Counted from the stretch's first letter, positions 1 through 11,260 are shown. The stretch: 64,000 nucleotides of DNA from Saussurea involucrata (GCA_033807775.1 CM066313.1:85933484-85997483), one strand, 5' to 3'. Numbers and translations are program-made. Notes: generated from the letters alone by a model not told the origin.

Positions 1-147
1 CACGGATTCTCTGGTGATCCATGGTTATTTTCTTGAAAACATCGGATTTTACCTAACCATTAATATTGTCGGGATGATCCCTGGATAACTACTGACGGAA
101 ATTTTCTTAGATGAATTTTGTGGGTAAAAGTAATTTGTTTTGTAGTG
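1..147. mobile_element. CACTA-type MITE, right part
   Basis: The sequence ends in GTAGTG at 147, the complement of a CACTAC terminus, followed by CAA. The complete copy is in WRKY copy 2 at 38415-38672, where it is flanked by CAA on both sides. Here it lies in the intron between the WRKY-domain exon and the last exon of copy 1. Its left end is outside the window. Confidence 0.7.
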
Positions 148-776
148 CAAATACGTGCTTTCAATGTTTTGTGGCTTATTAGAAGGTTATTAAAAGCTAG
201 AAATGATAGATATATGGATCACCTTCTTTTTGACTGGGCAGGATGGTGCAAAAGAGCACTTGTAGTAAGCTCTAGGTGAAGGGTTATCTCTGGTCACTTT
301 CTGTCCATACTTTCGCCACTGATATCCATCCTTTACTACCTAAACATATATAATTCAACAAGACTAACTTAATTCCATAATCTACATAAAATTATAGCCC
401 CTCCTCTACAATAAAATGGGGTTTTCACGACGTCCAACCGTCCTTGATCGACTTAATAGAGTACTTAATGGAAATTTAAGTTTAGAGAACCAAAAACCGT
501 ACGTGCATCCTATCTAAATACAATTACAATAAGATGTTAGGACAAAACCTGGTTCTAAAAAGACACAAAAAGTAAATTATTATATTAGTCTTTTAATAGC
601 ACAATTAGACTTGTATATAGAGACATTTTTCAAAAATATCATATAAAAAAATTAAATGGACGATTTACTTTTTGTGTCCTATTAAATTGTTGAAGGTGTT
701 AGTTTGACAAACTTTGTCCTAACAACTTTATTATAACACCTTTAAAAAGCTAGGATGCATACTTCTTGGATTTATC

Positions 777-996
777 AACATTTAACTAAGACAACATATG
801 CGAAAACGTTGCTTAAGATACTTTGAGGCAACATACAATCATTTATACGTTGCTTAAGGTTACACTTAGGCAACATAGAACCACATTTTGCCTAAGAAGA
901 AACTTAGGCAACATATAATAGTCTTTGTTGCATAAGCTTATCGTAAGCAACATAGACAATTAACAGTTGTTGTCTAAGACAACATTTGGTGTAGTG
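777..996. mobile_element. CACTA-like terminal fragment with subterminal repeats
   Basis: This stretch ends in GTAGTG (991-996) and carries several copies of TTAGGCAACATA/GTTGCTTAAG in both orientations, like the subterminal repeats of CACTA elements. The same block is in copy 2 (about 39318-39536). Copy 3 has an unrelated CACTA MITE near the same place. I do not find the left CACTA end, so the boundaries are approximate. Confidence 0.45.
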
Positions 997-1447
997 GTAG
1001 AACGTTTATGGATTCTAGAACACGTATTTTGTTGAAGCGTGATGTTATATGCATTTATCAGACGGATCGTCTATCCGTCTATAAACTCTTGTGATGCCCT
1101 CATTTGGCTTTTTCAAAGATCCGCAATCATGAAGATTCTCCGTGCTCCCACTGGCGTTGCCATCCTCACACTCGCCAATCTTTCTTTTATTTGGATTAGT
1201 GAGCAATACATCATTATCTTGCATGAGTTTGTTAACATGGTTTTGGAGGGTGTTGTTTCTGTCCCAAACAAGGGTTAGCAGCTCCCGTAGCTTCTTGTTC
1301 TCCAAGCTCATCTGGTTTAGATCATCATTCATCTGCTGATATATATATATATACATATATATTTATTTACCATTAGAAGAAGATACAAAATGTTTAAACC
1401 CCACACACACAGTGGTGAAATATAGGGGTCAGGTTCACGGGAAAACC

Positions 1448-1572
1448 TAAAAAAAATGAAAAACTGAATAACATCCTGTTAGCCATCTGGACGGTATGCA
1501 CTTGTGCATACAAGTGAACACCGTCCAGATGAGATAAAAGGCCACCAAGGTGTTCTTCAGTTTTTCATTTTT
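1448..1572. mobile_element. Foldback MITE in WRKY intron 1
   Basis: The two ends are inverted copies (AAAATGAAAAACTGAA... against ...TTCAGTTTTTCATTTT). The core also contains an inverted pair (CATCTGGACGGT and ACCGTCCAGATG). Homologous copies sit in the same intron of copy 2 (about 40025-40155) and copy 3 (about 45430-45640), so the insertion predates the gene duplications. Confidence 0.6.
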
Positions 1573-1603
1573 TTGAGATTTTAACATGGGACTTCCTCAA
1601 GAA

Positions 1604-1611
<8 letters not shown>

Positions 1612-1673
<62 letters not shown>

Positions 1674-1674
1674 C
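1612..1674. repeat. (TA)n microsatellite
   Basis: A long TA dinucleotide run in WRKY copy 1 intron 1. The same site in copies 2 and 3 has shorter runs, so it has expanded after duplication. Confidence 0.9.
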
Positions 1675-2025
1675 ATATGTGCTAGATAATATGGATGGAG
1701 TTATGTATACTTACTGGGGTATCATCGGTTTTGTGGAAGGGAGTGACGTTAAGATCTATGGCAAGAGATGTATCCATTGTTTCTAGCCAAGTCTTTATGT
1801 TGGCCAAGCGAGTGAAGAATCCATGATTAGGGATTCAAGTCTTTATAATAGAAAGAATAGTAATTAACAAGTCATGGTCATTCTTTTTTCTTAAACTTTA
1901 GGTTTTCTAGGGAGGTGTTCACGGGTGCAGAAATTTCCAAGAAAGACACCATGGTTTCTTATTTATTGTTAGAAAATTAGTTGTTGGATCGCGTACGTAT
2001 GTATCACTATGTCTTGCCATTATTA

Positions 2026-2026
<1 letters not shown>

Positions 2027-2077
<51 letters not shown>
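2027..2077. repeat. (TA)n microsatellite, left flank of TIR element
   Basis: This TA run lies just upstream of WRKY copy 1. The homologous run upstream of copy 3 (46026-46048) also hosts a TIR element, but a different one. Confidence 0.9.
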
Positions 2078-2079
<2 letters not shown>

Positions 2080-2396
2080 ACCCTTCTTTTGTTAATCAGT
2101 CATTTAGTGTTAACTGTATTAACTAATCTGGACCATTAATCATCAAAATCAATGGCTAAGATTAAAAGCATTTTTAATTCATAATTAAAATAAACACCCG
2201 ACTGATTTAATTTGCAGCATATATGCATAGGGGTATTATTGTCATTTAACAAATCTTGGAAACTAGCAGATAAGGAAACAATCAAGTCAATCCCTACAAT
2301 TAAGGACCTGATAACTCAAATCTCTCAATCTCTCCAAAAATTGTTTAGCTGTTACATTGTGTTTGAATCTATAAATCTCTCTCTCTCTCTAGAAAA

Positions 2397-2547
2397 ATGG
2401 GGAAAGTGATTAGGTGGTTGAAGGCGTTGTTTGGATTTAAAAAAGAGAAACATCCAAAACAACAATCAAATTCCGGTGACCGGAAAAACAAGAATCCGGC
2501 ATGCATCCGTAGACACCCCACCACTTCTTCGGTGGAGTCACCACCTT

Positions 2548-2581
<34 letters not shown>

Positions 2582-2759
2582 CCATTCCGGCGAGCAAAAT
2601 AAACGTGCAATTGAAGTGCCCACCGCCACCGCAGCAGCAGCCGACGCTGCCGTCGCTGCCGCCCAAGCCGCCGTCGCCTTCGTCAGACTAACCAGTCAGA
2701 ACAGACTCTCCACCGCAATCAACACCGCTCGGGAGCATGCAGAAGCCAAAGGCCGGTAA
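2397..2759 (+). pseudogene. Captured IQD-family (IQ67-domain) gene fragment
   Basis: The 120-residue reading frame starts MGKVIRWLKALFGFKKEK, the usual N-terminus of IQD calmodulin-binding proteins (MGK..RWLK.L.G.KK). It later has AAAADAAVAAAQAAV followed by VRLTS, which in IQD proteins lies just before the IQ67 calmodulin-binding domain. An asparagine run (AAC repeats, 2549-2581) separates the two. The frame stops at 2757-2759, before any IQ motif, because the sequence switches to H2B-like sequence at about 2740. A CT-rich leader precedes the ATG. It cannot make a working IQD protein. If transcribed, it would give a short basic peptide with an alanine-rich tail. The family match rests on both conserved blocks in the right order. 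Confidence 0.75.
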
Positions 2760-2832
2760 GAAACCGACGAAGGAAGCCGGCGCTGCTGCCGGAGATAAGA
2801 AGAAGAAGAGATCGAAGAAGAAGAAGAGATAA
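2740..2832 (+). pseudogene. Captured histone H2B N-terminal tail fragment
   Basis: In the frame starting at 2740 the sequence reads KPKAGKKPTKEAGAAAGDKK followed by a lysine-rich stretch and a stop at 2830-2832. This closely matches the plant H2B tail (KPKAGKKLPKEAG...GDKKKK), just before the histone fold. The fold itself (VETYKIYIFKVLKQ region) is absent. It overlaps the end of the IQD fragment in a different frame, so the two pieces form an out-of-frame chimera inside one TIR element. Only about 30 codons are available, but the match is distinctive. Confidence 0.7.
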
Positions 2833-2959
2833 GAAGAAGAAGTCGGGGTTTTTTGTTGAATTTGTTTGTTCATTGTTTAGTAGATTTGATTATGGATAAT
2901 AATCGAGATATGCTGATACCAACACAATTTGGGAATATGTTGAGCCGTTGGATGGTTCT

Positions 2960-3475
2960 TGAAATGCATATATGCAATTTTAAGAGGTGCATATATGCAA
3001 TTATACGTGTGCATATATGCAGTTTTAAATCCATATATGCACTTTTTTGATCTTCATATATACAACTGATGTGCATATATGCACATACATTGTCCATATG
3101 ATTATTTGTCATGTTGGTTTGATCATTCTTATGGATACATGCTATTTTGTTTATGTGCATATGTGCAGATTTACACAATTTTATGGTTGTGCATATATGC
3201 AAGTTTACATAGATTTATGGTTTACACAGATTTATGGTTGTGCATGTATGCAATTTTACATATATTTATGGTTTACACACAGCTTTACACAGATTTATAG
3301 TTGTGCATATATGCACTTTTTATCTTCATATATTCAACTGATGTGCATATATGCAATTCTATGATGTATATATATGCAATTCTAAGGTATGCATATATGC
3401 AGTATTAATATGTGCATATATGCAATTCTATGATGTGCATATATGTAGTTTGAAATCGTGCATCTATGCAAAAAA
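2960..3475. repeat. Array of TGCATATATGCA palindromes
   Basis: The 12-bp palindrome TGCATATATGCA, or one-base variants, occurs about fifteen times at irregular spacing of roughly 20-80 bp, linked by TTTTA/ATTCTA-type spacers. It fills the right half of the TIR element and explains the open frames there, which are not genes. Confidence 0.85.
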
Positions 3476-3797
3476 AACGTCAAAAGAATATCTGGAACGT
3501 GAAGATGAAGATTATGTTTGAAAATGGGTTTTAGATGATTAAGATTATCATTAATAATTACCAAAAATGAAAATAAGTTTTAGAAGATTAAGATTATCAT
3601 TAATAACTACCAAAAATATCTTGTGCATGAAATTAGGAAAGTAAATAACCCATAAATAATTAAATTATGAAATTCCTAAACTATCCCTACCAAACCAGTA
3701 ACCTATCTTGATTCCTATTGGTCCATAAAAGTTAACATGGTTAACACTAATTAGACGGTTAACAAAAGAATAGGACCATATATATATATATATATAT

Positions 3798-6725
3798 AAG
3801 GGAGGTTATAGATGCTTTTAAAGCTTCGGAATTAGATTTGAAACCTCTCCCTAGTCACCTTAAGTATGCTTATCTCATGGAAGAAGAAAAATTACCCGTA
3901 ATTATTTCTTCCAAGTTAAGTGATGGTCAAGAGGAGAAATTGTTAGAATTGTTGAAAAGTCACAAGAAAGCCATAGGCTGGACCTTAGCGGATATTAAGG
4001 GGATTAGTCCGTCCATTTGCCAACATAAGATTATTTTGGAAGAAAATAGTATTGGCAAAGTGCAACCACAAAGACGACTAAATCCCATCATGAAAGAGGT
4101 CGTTAAGAAAGAGATTTTAAAATGGCTTGATGCGGGTATTATTTACCCCATCTCAAGTAGTGGTTGGGTTAGTCCGGTGCAATGTGTTCCTAAAAAGGGA
4201 GGAACCACGGTTATAACAAATGAGAAAAACGAACTCATCCCTACTAGGACCGTCACCGGGTGGAGAATATGCATGGATTATAGACAATTGAACATAGCCA
4301 CGAAAAAAGACCATTTTCCTTTGCCTTTTATAGACCAAATGCTAGATCGATTGGCCGAAAAAGAAATTTATTGCTTTTTGGATGGATACTCGGGCTATAA
4401 TCAAATTCACATAGCTCCCGAGGATCAAGAAAAAACAACTTTCACGTGTCCTTTCGGAACTTTTGCTTTTCGGCGAATGCCGTTTGGGTTGTGCAATGCT
4501 CCCGCAACTTTTCAACGCTGCATGATGTCTATTTTCTCGGACATGATTGAGGATACCATGGAAGTTTTCATGGATGATTTTTCGGTGATTGGGACGTCTT
4601 TTGATAATTGTCTTGATAATTTGAGAAAAAATTTAGAAAGATGTGAAACGCACGATTTAATCTTGAATTGGGAAAAATGTCATTTTATGGTTCAAGAGGG
4701 AATTGTGTTGGGTCACATGGTTTCTAAACAAGGTTTGGAAGTTGATAAGGCTAAATTAGAAGTAATAATGCAATTACCCGAACCCACTTCGGTTAAAGGC
4801 ATTAGAAGTTTTTTGGGACATGCGGGATTTTACCGACGTTTTATAAAATATTTTTCAAAAATTGCAAAACCGTTGTGTAATTTACTGCATGTTGACCAAA
4901 CTTTTGATTTTACTTCCGAATGCAAAACGGCTTTTTCAACAATCAAAGAAGCTCTTGTCTCTGCCCCTATTGTAATAGCACCGGATTGGACAAAACCTTT
5001 CGAGGTAATGTGCGATGCTAGCGATTGGGCGGTAGGTTCCGTTTTGGGACAAAAGAAAGAAAAGATTTTTCACCCCATTTACTACGCAAGTAAAACTCTT
5101 ATCGAAGCTCAAATAAATTATACAACAACCGAGAAAGAATTACTTGCAGTAGTATTTGCTTTTGACCGTTTTCGTTCTTATTTGATCGGTACAAAAGTCG
5201 TTGTTCATACGGACCACTCCGCTATCAAGTACCTTTTTAACAAAACCGACGCTAAGACAAGGCTTATCCGTTGGGTTCTTCTTTTACAAGAATTTGACAT
5301 AGAGATAGTTGATAGAAAGGGAATTAATAATCAAGTTGTCGATCATCTTTCAAGAATCGAAATGAACGTGTCAAGTGGGGGAAACATGAAATCAAAGAAG
5401 TTTTTTCGGATGAACGTATTTTAGCCATACAACATGTTGAAAAGGAATTTCCGTGGTATGCCGATATTGCAAATTACCTTGCAAGTGGAATTCGGCCATA
5501 CCACATGAACTCGCAAAAGTTTAAAAAGTTTCTTCATGATTGTAAACATTATTTTTGGGACGATCCTTTTTTGTATAAATTAGGATCGGATCAAATTTTG
5601 AGGAAATGCGTTCCGGATTTTGAAATGAAAAGTATTTTGCGGGATTGTCACGCTTCACCTTACGGGGGCCATTTTGGTGGTCAACGTACGGCCGCAAAAA
5701 TTCTTCAATGTGGTTTCTTTTGGCCCACAATTTTTAAAGATTCATTTGAGTTCGTGAAGAGTTGTGACGAATGCCAAAGGACCGGGAATTTGTCTCAACG
5801 AAACGAGATGCCCTTAAATAATATTTTGGAAGTCGAACTTTTTGATGTTTGGGGCATCGACTTTATGGGACCATTTCCTATGTCTTTTAATAATCAGTAT
5901 ATTTTGGTGGCCGTAGATTACGTCTCAAAGTTGATAGAAGCCATAGCTTGTCCAAGAAATGATGCTAAAACTGTGATTAATTTTCTTCATAAAAACATTT
6001 TTGTTCGTTTTGGAACACCTCGCGCTTTAATTAGTGACGAGGGAACTCATTTTGTCAACAAGATGTTAAGCACAGTTTTGAGCAAATATAACATCCATCA
6101 TAAGGTATCAACGGCATATCACCCGCAAACAAACGGGCTTGCCGAACTTTCAAATCGGGAAATAAAATCAATTTTGGAAAAAGTGGTAAAACCCGATAGA
6201 AAGGATTGGTCCCTTAAGTTGGATGACGCGCTTTGGGCTTATAGAACAGCTTTTAAAACGCCACTAGGACTGTCACCATATAAACTGGTTTTCGGCAAAG
6301 CATGTCACTTACCCTTGGAACTTGAATACAAAGCGTTTTGGGCCGTGAAAGAATTAAACCTCAATGAAGAAGTGGCCGGAAAGAAGAGAAAACTCTAACT
6401 AAACGAGTTAGAGGAAATACGCCATCATGCCTACGAGAACGCCAAACTTTATAAAGAAAAGACAAAAATATGGCATGATCGGCGTATTAACCAGAGGAAT
6501 TTTGAGAAAAATCAACAAGTACTCCTTTTTAACTCGAGGTTGAAGTTGTTTCCCGGAAAGTTAAAATCACGTTGGTCGGGACCATTTACCATTGCGGATG
6601 TCGGTAATTTTGGAACAGTTGATTTAATTAACCCACAAGACAGAAGCATTTTTTGGGTTAACGGTCACCGGGTCAAGCACTTTATTCCAAATGAAGTGCC
6701 CATACCCACGGATAACAACGAATAA
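3798..6725 (+). pseudogene. pol: Athila-type pol (RT, RNase H, integrase), decayed
   Basis: Reading is open from the truncation point through 5424. It contains Athila signatures such as KPLPSHLKYAYL, SSSGWVSPVQCVPKKGG, YCFLDGYSGYNQI and the RT active site FMDDFS (4568-4579). An RNase H domain follows (VMCDASDWAVGSVL). Near 5375 the frame shifts. Integrase continues in another frame from before 5505 with the HHCC zinc finger (HASPYGGHFGG...CDECQ) and all three catalytic acids (GIDFMGPFP, ISDEGTHF, NGLAELSNREI). An in-frame TAA at 6396-6398 breaks it, and the C-terminal part runs to 6725 (SRWSGPFTI...GHRVKHF). One frameshift, one nonsense codon and a missing 5' part mean it cannot make a working polyprotein. 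Such enzymes copy the element's RNA and insert the DNA. Confidence 0.9.
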
Positions 6726-7284
6726 TCTGTGACAAGAACCATCATGTACATAGTGTAAATATTGTTTCTTAGCTGTTGTGTTATATTATTTTTCAGAATC
6801 AAAGTGCAGGTCTGCTCACTATGGGCAGCCTATGCCCACAGTCCTTAATATCGAGCAGGCGCAGAGTTGGGGGGGGGGGGGGGGAAGAAGTGTAATTTTC
6901 TGGTAAAGTTTGGGGCTGTTTTTTAAGAAAACAGAAGTTGGGGGTGCATGCAGAAACTGGAACTTTCCATAGTACAAAGTCCACTCATTTCCTTGTACCA
7001 TGAGAATTTTTTTAAGATTGTGTTGTACTTGGTTGAATTTTTCAGCTGTAAAACCTTGGGCTGCTTAATCATTTCAATTTTAAAAACCAAGGGGTAAAGT
7101 TTTAGTCCAATGAGGGTTTAGCAAAAACTTTAAGAAAATTTAAAAAACTTGCTGAAAGTTGTGGTTGGGAGGCATTTTAAGAAAGTACAAAAACCCTCTT
7201 TCTCCTTTTATGTCTTCTTCTCCACATAAACCCCAACATAAATCAGCAAAACCTCAAAGAGCTCTTTGCATTTCTCTCCCATCT
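6726..7284. other. Spacer between Athila pol and env-like ORF
   Basis: No gene is seen here. There is a 16-G homopolymer near 6869-6884 and a CT/AC-rich leader (7195-7284) just before the env-like ATG. Confidence 0.6.
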
Positions 7285-9363
7285 ATGGCAAGAAAGAAGG
7301 CCTTGGTTCATATCCCAGGGTGAACCACTCGACGGACTGCCCGTAACGCCTTCACCACCACCGGCTCGCCATCATCGCCGACCATCGTCAGCACCGCCGT
7401 CGAGCTCCTCCTCGCCATCTCCACCGCTGTCGTCGCACCCTCCGAAGCTACACCATCGTCAAATGCCTCTGTGGTAGCTGAGACACAAGCCCTCAGCTCG
7501 TCGTCGTCGACCATGGCGATTCAAACCACTACCGGCGCCACCACCGACGCTCCGGCCGACGACGTTCAGACGACAGGCGACCCCACAACTCCTTCACCCC
7601 CGAGGTATGTGCACTCCTTCGCTGAAACTCATGAGGTTCTGACTCGGATTGTTGACACACCTGTAAACCCACCCCAAAACCCATCGGAAAACCCTAATCC
7701 GCTCATCCCAACGACCATCCAGATCCCTTTGACCCAACCATTGTTTGTGTGTGTCTCCCCACAAACTATACCCATCACCACCCCTCCCATTAACCTAAGA
7801 TTAAACCCGAATAACCCCTATGGAGATTTTCATAACCCACACTTTATGCGAACCCCAAATACCCCTCCACCTTTCACTCACCCTCTAAAACCCATTTTTA
7901 TCTCAGCCCCACCCACTATAACTACCATCCCCATCGACCCTACAAACCGAACCTCAACCTCTAGGGCCAAGCCCTTCGATTTAAATAAAAGCGGGGATGC
8001 CGGAGATGAGGATATTGATGCTGATCTGTGGTTTGATTTCGAGGGGATAAGCCGGTCACAAACTAGTCCACTAAACCCTTTTGAGCAGCTCCTAAACCCT
8101 GAAATAAACAGTGGCCCAAACCCCATACCTCAAGTGGATGCCCACAGTGAGCAACCTGTGCACACAGCGGGCACGAGCACAGCCGCAGAAAAGGTTGGGG
8201 GATTGATTACCGCAGGCCCATCTCAGCAGAAAGCAATCGAGGGAATGCAACCGGGTGATTCCGGCTCTTCGTCTTCAGCTTCCGGCTCTTCGTCTTCAGA
8301 ATCCGACGAGCCACCGCCGAAAAAATCAAAGATTGCCGAGGGTTCCGAGAGCGATTTCGAGGCCGAGTTCCGAGCGGACATAAAAGGTAAAAAGCCGATG
8401 ACGACACGACGTACACGCAGTGCCACACGAACAAAGCCGCCAACTCCTGTTCAGGATGCCGTGGTACAAGAAAGGTACGACCTTATCAAAAACAACAATG
8501 TATTGCTCGAACGCACATTCGATACTGCTTTGGTGAATTCTGTGGCGCACGTAAAACAGCACCTTGTCGCTTTGCATTGGGAAGATATAATTCCAATCCC
8601 ATGCAAAGTGAACGAGACGTGGGTCACAGAATTTTACGCAGCTGCTGCCTATGCCGACCACGGTCCCCTACGACTTCGTGGTAAAATGATCGATTGGTCC
8701 GGGCCGGCGTTGAACAAAGCTTTAAAGATGCTGGCCTCTTTTGTTTGTTCCTACCACCAAATCTCCAAGAAGTTGATGACTATTTCGGATGACGTGCTCG
8801 CGGCTGCATTGGTACGTCCGGGTCATGGTTGGTCCTGGGATAATAATCGTTCTATGATTCGGGCCAACCATCTCACGTAAGAGGTTGCCCTTTGGTTTCG
8901 GTTTCTACGCCACAACCTCATGCCCACAGCTCACGATGGTACGGTAGATTATGAACGTTGCGTCTTGTTATATTGTGTTATCAAAGAATGTCCGGTAGAT
9001 CTTGGACAGATTGCTCATGACGCCATTGCTCGGGCCGCATCTCGGGTCCAAAGTCGGTTGATCTTTCCGGCTTTGATTACCAAACTCTGTGCTAATAACC
9101 GTGTTCATGTCAATAAAAATGATGTGATCACGTTCGGTAAGAAACACCTGAACCATGAAACCATTACGCGTCGAAAAAGCGCCTCTCGCACTCCCATTGT
9201 TTTGCAGGAACGGCAAACGCCTGAACGGCCTCCAAGGACACCACCTACTGTTGCTTCAGGCTCATCACAGCAGCCATCTGCCACCCCGGGTTCCACTTAT
9301 GCAGGTTACGGTACCACTGAATGGTTGAAGGAATTCACTTTGACCCTAGCTAGTCTCACATAG
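7285..9363 (+). pseudogene. Athila env-like ORF (putative plant transposon protein domain), two nonsense codons
   Basis: An ATG at 7285 (MARKKALVHIPG) is followed by an in-frame TGA at 7321-7323, and the same frame then stays open to a TAA at 8878-8880. After that stop the same frame continues to the TAG at 9361-9363, giving an ancestral ORF of about 690 codons. The first half is rich in Pro, Ser and Thr with acidic runs. The second half matches the domain known as putative plant transposon protein: an aromatic-rich segment (EFYAAAAYADH), RGKMIDWS, then ALWFRFLRHNLMPTAHDGTV, RCVLLYCVI and FPALITKLC. In Athila elements such ORFs follow pol and are called env-like, though the function is not established. 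I see no clear signal peptide or membrane segment. Confidence 0.75.
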
Positions 9364-9858
9364 ATAATATATGCTCTCCATACACATTTGGGTCATAGGT
9401 TAACTCTCAGTACAATAGTATATATATTAGAAATAAAATGACAAAAATATGTATTTTTGAAATGGGATAGGGGGGAGGACGGATTTTAATTTGCCGGAGG
9501 GGTTGTCGGTTGGTCATCGCCGGCAGCAGGGACGAATGCCGGCAGCGGCAACGGGGGTGGGGGTGTTGTGGGAGAATCGATAGGGGCGAAGGGTTTTGTG
9601 TCTTGTTTGCTACGTGACGTAAGTGAAATCGCGTTTTTTCCAGCGGATAATTATACCGGAAATATTTTTTATTTTAAAAATCCGGCTTTTATTTGAAAAT
9701 TTTAAATTTCTGGGCTTCTGGCAGACATATCCGCCGGTAATCTACCAATCAGCTGGAAACGTGATTATTATTATTAATATTAATATAATTACTGTTATAA
9801 TTATTATTATTATACTCATTATTATTATTATTATACCGTTAAAGCCCAATAAGACTTA
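9364..9858. other. No recognised feature
   Basis: A G-rich stretch near 9466-9560 may be the end of the Athila element. AT-rich (ATT)n sequence follows at 9760-9835. I see no gene. Confidence 0.5.
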
Positions 9859-9859
9859 C

Positions 9860-10820
9860 GCCCTGTTTGTTTTTGGCTTAATGAGCTTAATGACATGTAT
9901 GACTTATTCGGTCAGCCATAAAGGGTGTTTGGTAGTGGCTTAGTGAAAAAAGAAGTGACTTAGCGATTAAATTGTAAGGAGATCCCTTTATGTGGTCAGA
10001 CATGATTATTCCAATTTTACCCCCCACTCTTTTCATCTAGCGCCTCCCACCAAGAAATTCTCCCTGCACATCCTTCTTGCAGCCGCCACTTCTTCCGACC
10101 GACGATTTCACCGGCGATTCCACCGGCGCTTCCAGCCGGCGTTTCCACGTTCTTTTCCAGCCAAGAAACCCCATCTTCTTCCACATCGTTCCACCTGCTT
10201 ACCTCTTGATGAATTGGTGGTTTTCTGTTTCTTTTCATCTTGTCCATTTATTATGTTCTCTGAACTATCCCCGGATGCATCACCATTCCACAATAACAAA
10301 ATCGTTTTTTTTTCTTTTCCATTGATTGTTGGGTTATAAACTAGAAAGCAAAAAAAACACACACACACAGAGTAAGATCTGTGAAAAAGGAAGAACCCCC
10401 AATTCCACAGTTAAATCAAGGAATTATAATGTTTGAAAAAAGTGTGGTTTGACCAAAAATGAGATTAACAGCTTGCAAGAGTAGTGAAAGAAATTAATAA
10501 TCTTGATTTGGAAGGTTTACAGTAGAGAAAGAAATGGAAGGTTATGAAGAAGATGAAGGGCAAATCATCACATGAAAATTGCAGTTTGTGTTTGTGTTTA
10601 AGGTGGATTGAATGTCGGGATGTTTTCAATTTCTTCATTTGTTTACGGGTTTAATGAAAAATAGTCATTTCTGAGGGTAAAATAGTCATTTCTGACGTTC
10701 AGCTCGTTTGTTCAGCACGTCAAACAAACAGCAAGATATCAGAATCCAGACAGACATACAAATCCAGACAGACATCTATATCCACACAGGACTTAATGAA
10801 AAACCAACCAAACAGCCCCT
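9860..10820. mobile_element. Non-autonomous hAT-like element
   Basis: The left end (GCCCTGTTTGTTTTTGGCTT) and right end (...AACCAACCAAACAGCCCC) are inverted relatives sharing a CTGTTTGgTT core, typical of hAT-type non-autonomous elements. No transposase frame is recognisable. I could not read a convincing 8-bp target duplication, so boundaries are approximate. Confidence 0.4.
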
Positions 10821-10975
10821 TAATCATGGCCAAATAGGCGGCCCGGCCCGGCCCAAACCGGGCTTTTTTTGGGACCGGGAAGACCGGGCCTTTTTTGGGA
10901 CCGGGCTTGGGGGTTGAAGGTCCGACCCGTTTAGGCTTTTCAAAGACCGGGCCCAAAACCGGGCCTAAACCGGGC

Positions 10976-11023
<48 letters not shown>

Positions 11024-11099
11024 TAATAAATATTATTTGTATCCACTATAAAATACTTAATTGGGTCACTCAAACATACTTAAAAATATGTTTTATTAG

Positions 11100-11260
11100 A
11101 ATTTCGATTGAATTATAAAGAATTACATTTATTGAATTATAAAGAAAAATACATTTAAAGAACTACATTTATTGAATTATAAAGAAAAATACATTTAAAT
11201 AACTACATTTATTGAATTATAAAGAAAAATACATTTATTGAATTATAAAGAAAAATACTC
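11100..11260. repeat. Tandem repeat, ATTGAATTATAAAGAAAAAT type
   Basis: About four to five AT-rich units of roughly 30-55 bp built from ATTGAATTATAAAG, ACATTTA and AACTACATTT. They lie inside the hAT-like element downstream (minus strand) of its acidic reading frame. Confidence 0.7.

Larger units (their letters stand above)
1..1777 (-). pseudogene. WRKY transcription factor, copy 1 (group IIa, 5' part, damaged)
   Basis: Three exons are visible on the minus strand. Exon 1 (1777-1715) begins MDTSLAIDLNV and contains DLNVTP, which fits the DLNxxP EAR repressor motif. It ends at a GTAAGT donor. Exon 2 (1335 to about 1050) encodes the leucine-zipper-like coiled coil (ENKKLRELLTLVW) typical of the WRKY18/40/60 group. 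Exon 3 (339-223) encodes the WRKYGQK core and the first zinc ligands (CSFAPSCPVKKK), ending at the V-type intron position. The last exon would lie left of the window. Compared with copies 2 and 3, the donor after exon 2 is missing: about 6 bp is deleted near 1047-1052, no GT remains, and read-through stops at once. I infer a pseudogene, unless a cryptic donor is used. The family binds W-box DNA in the nucleus in defence and stress responses. Exon boundaries come from comparing the three copies. Confidence 0.8.
2078..3777. mobile_element. Gene-capturing TIR element (Pack-MULE-like) in a (TA)n tract
   Basis: The left end (2078-2134) and right end (3720-3777) are imperfect inverted repeats of about 57 bp. 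Both contain TTCTTTTGTTAA and TTAGTGTTAAC and both begin and end with GGACC/GGTCC. (TA)n lies directly on each side, so any target duplication is hidden in the repeat. Inside are a fragment of an IQD gene, a fragment of a histone H2B gene and an array of TGCATATATGCA palindromes. No transposase is present. Captured exons between long TIRs fit a Pack-MULE. The superfamily is inferred because a 9-bp TSD cannot be read. Confidence 0.65.
3798..9480 (+). mobile_element. Athila-type Ty3/Gypsy retrotransposon, 5' truncated
   Basis: The element starts abruptly inside pol right after the (TA)n at 3779-3797, so its 5' LTR, gag and protease are missing. It contains RT, RNase H and integrase, then about 560 bp of untranslated sequence with a 16-G run near 6869-6884, then an env-like ORF. 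A purine-rich stretch (about 9466-9478, GATAGGGGGGAGG) could be the polypurine tract, but I see no 3' LTR. The right boundary is therefore approximate. Athila assignment rests on the RT and integrase wording and the extra ORF after pol. Confidence 0.75.

Noticed and set aside
1039..1278. Plus-strand frames opposite WRKY exon 2 in all three copies
   Set aside because: They are antisense to the coiled-coil exon and appear only because the exon is conserved among the copies.
2397..2759. A complete small IQD-like gene
   Set aside because: The IQ67 calmodulin-binding domain is absent and the sequence switches to an H2B fragment between TIRs, so it is a captured fragment.
3047..3364. Open frames of about 100 codons on both strands near 2870-3364
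   Set aside because: They are produced by the TGCATATATGCA palindrome array; no codon structure or homology is visible.
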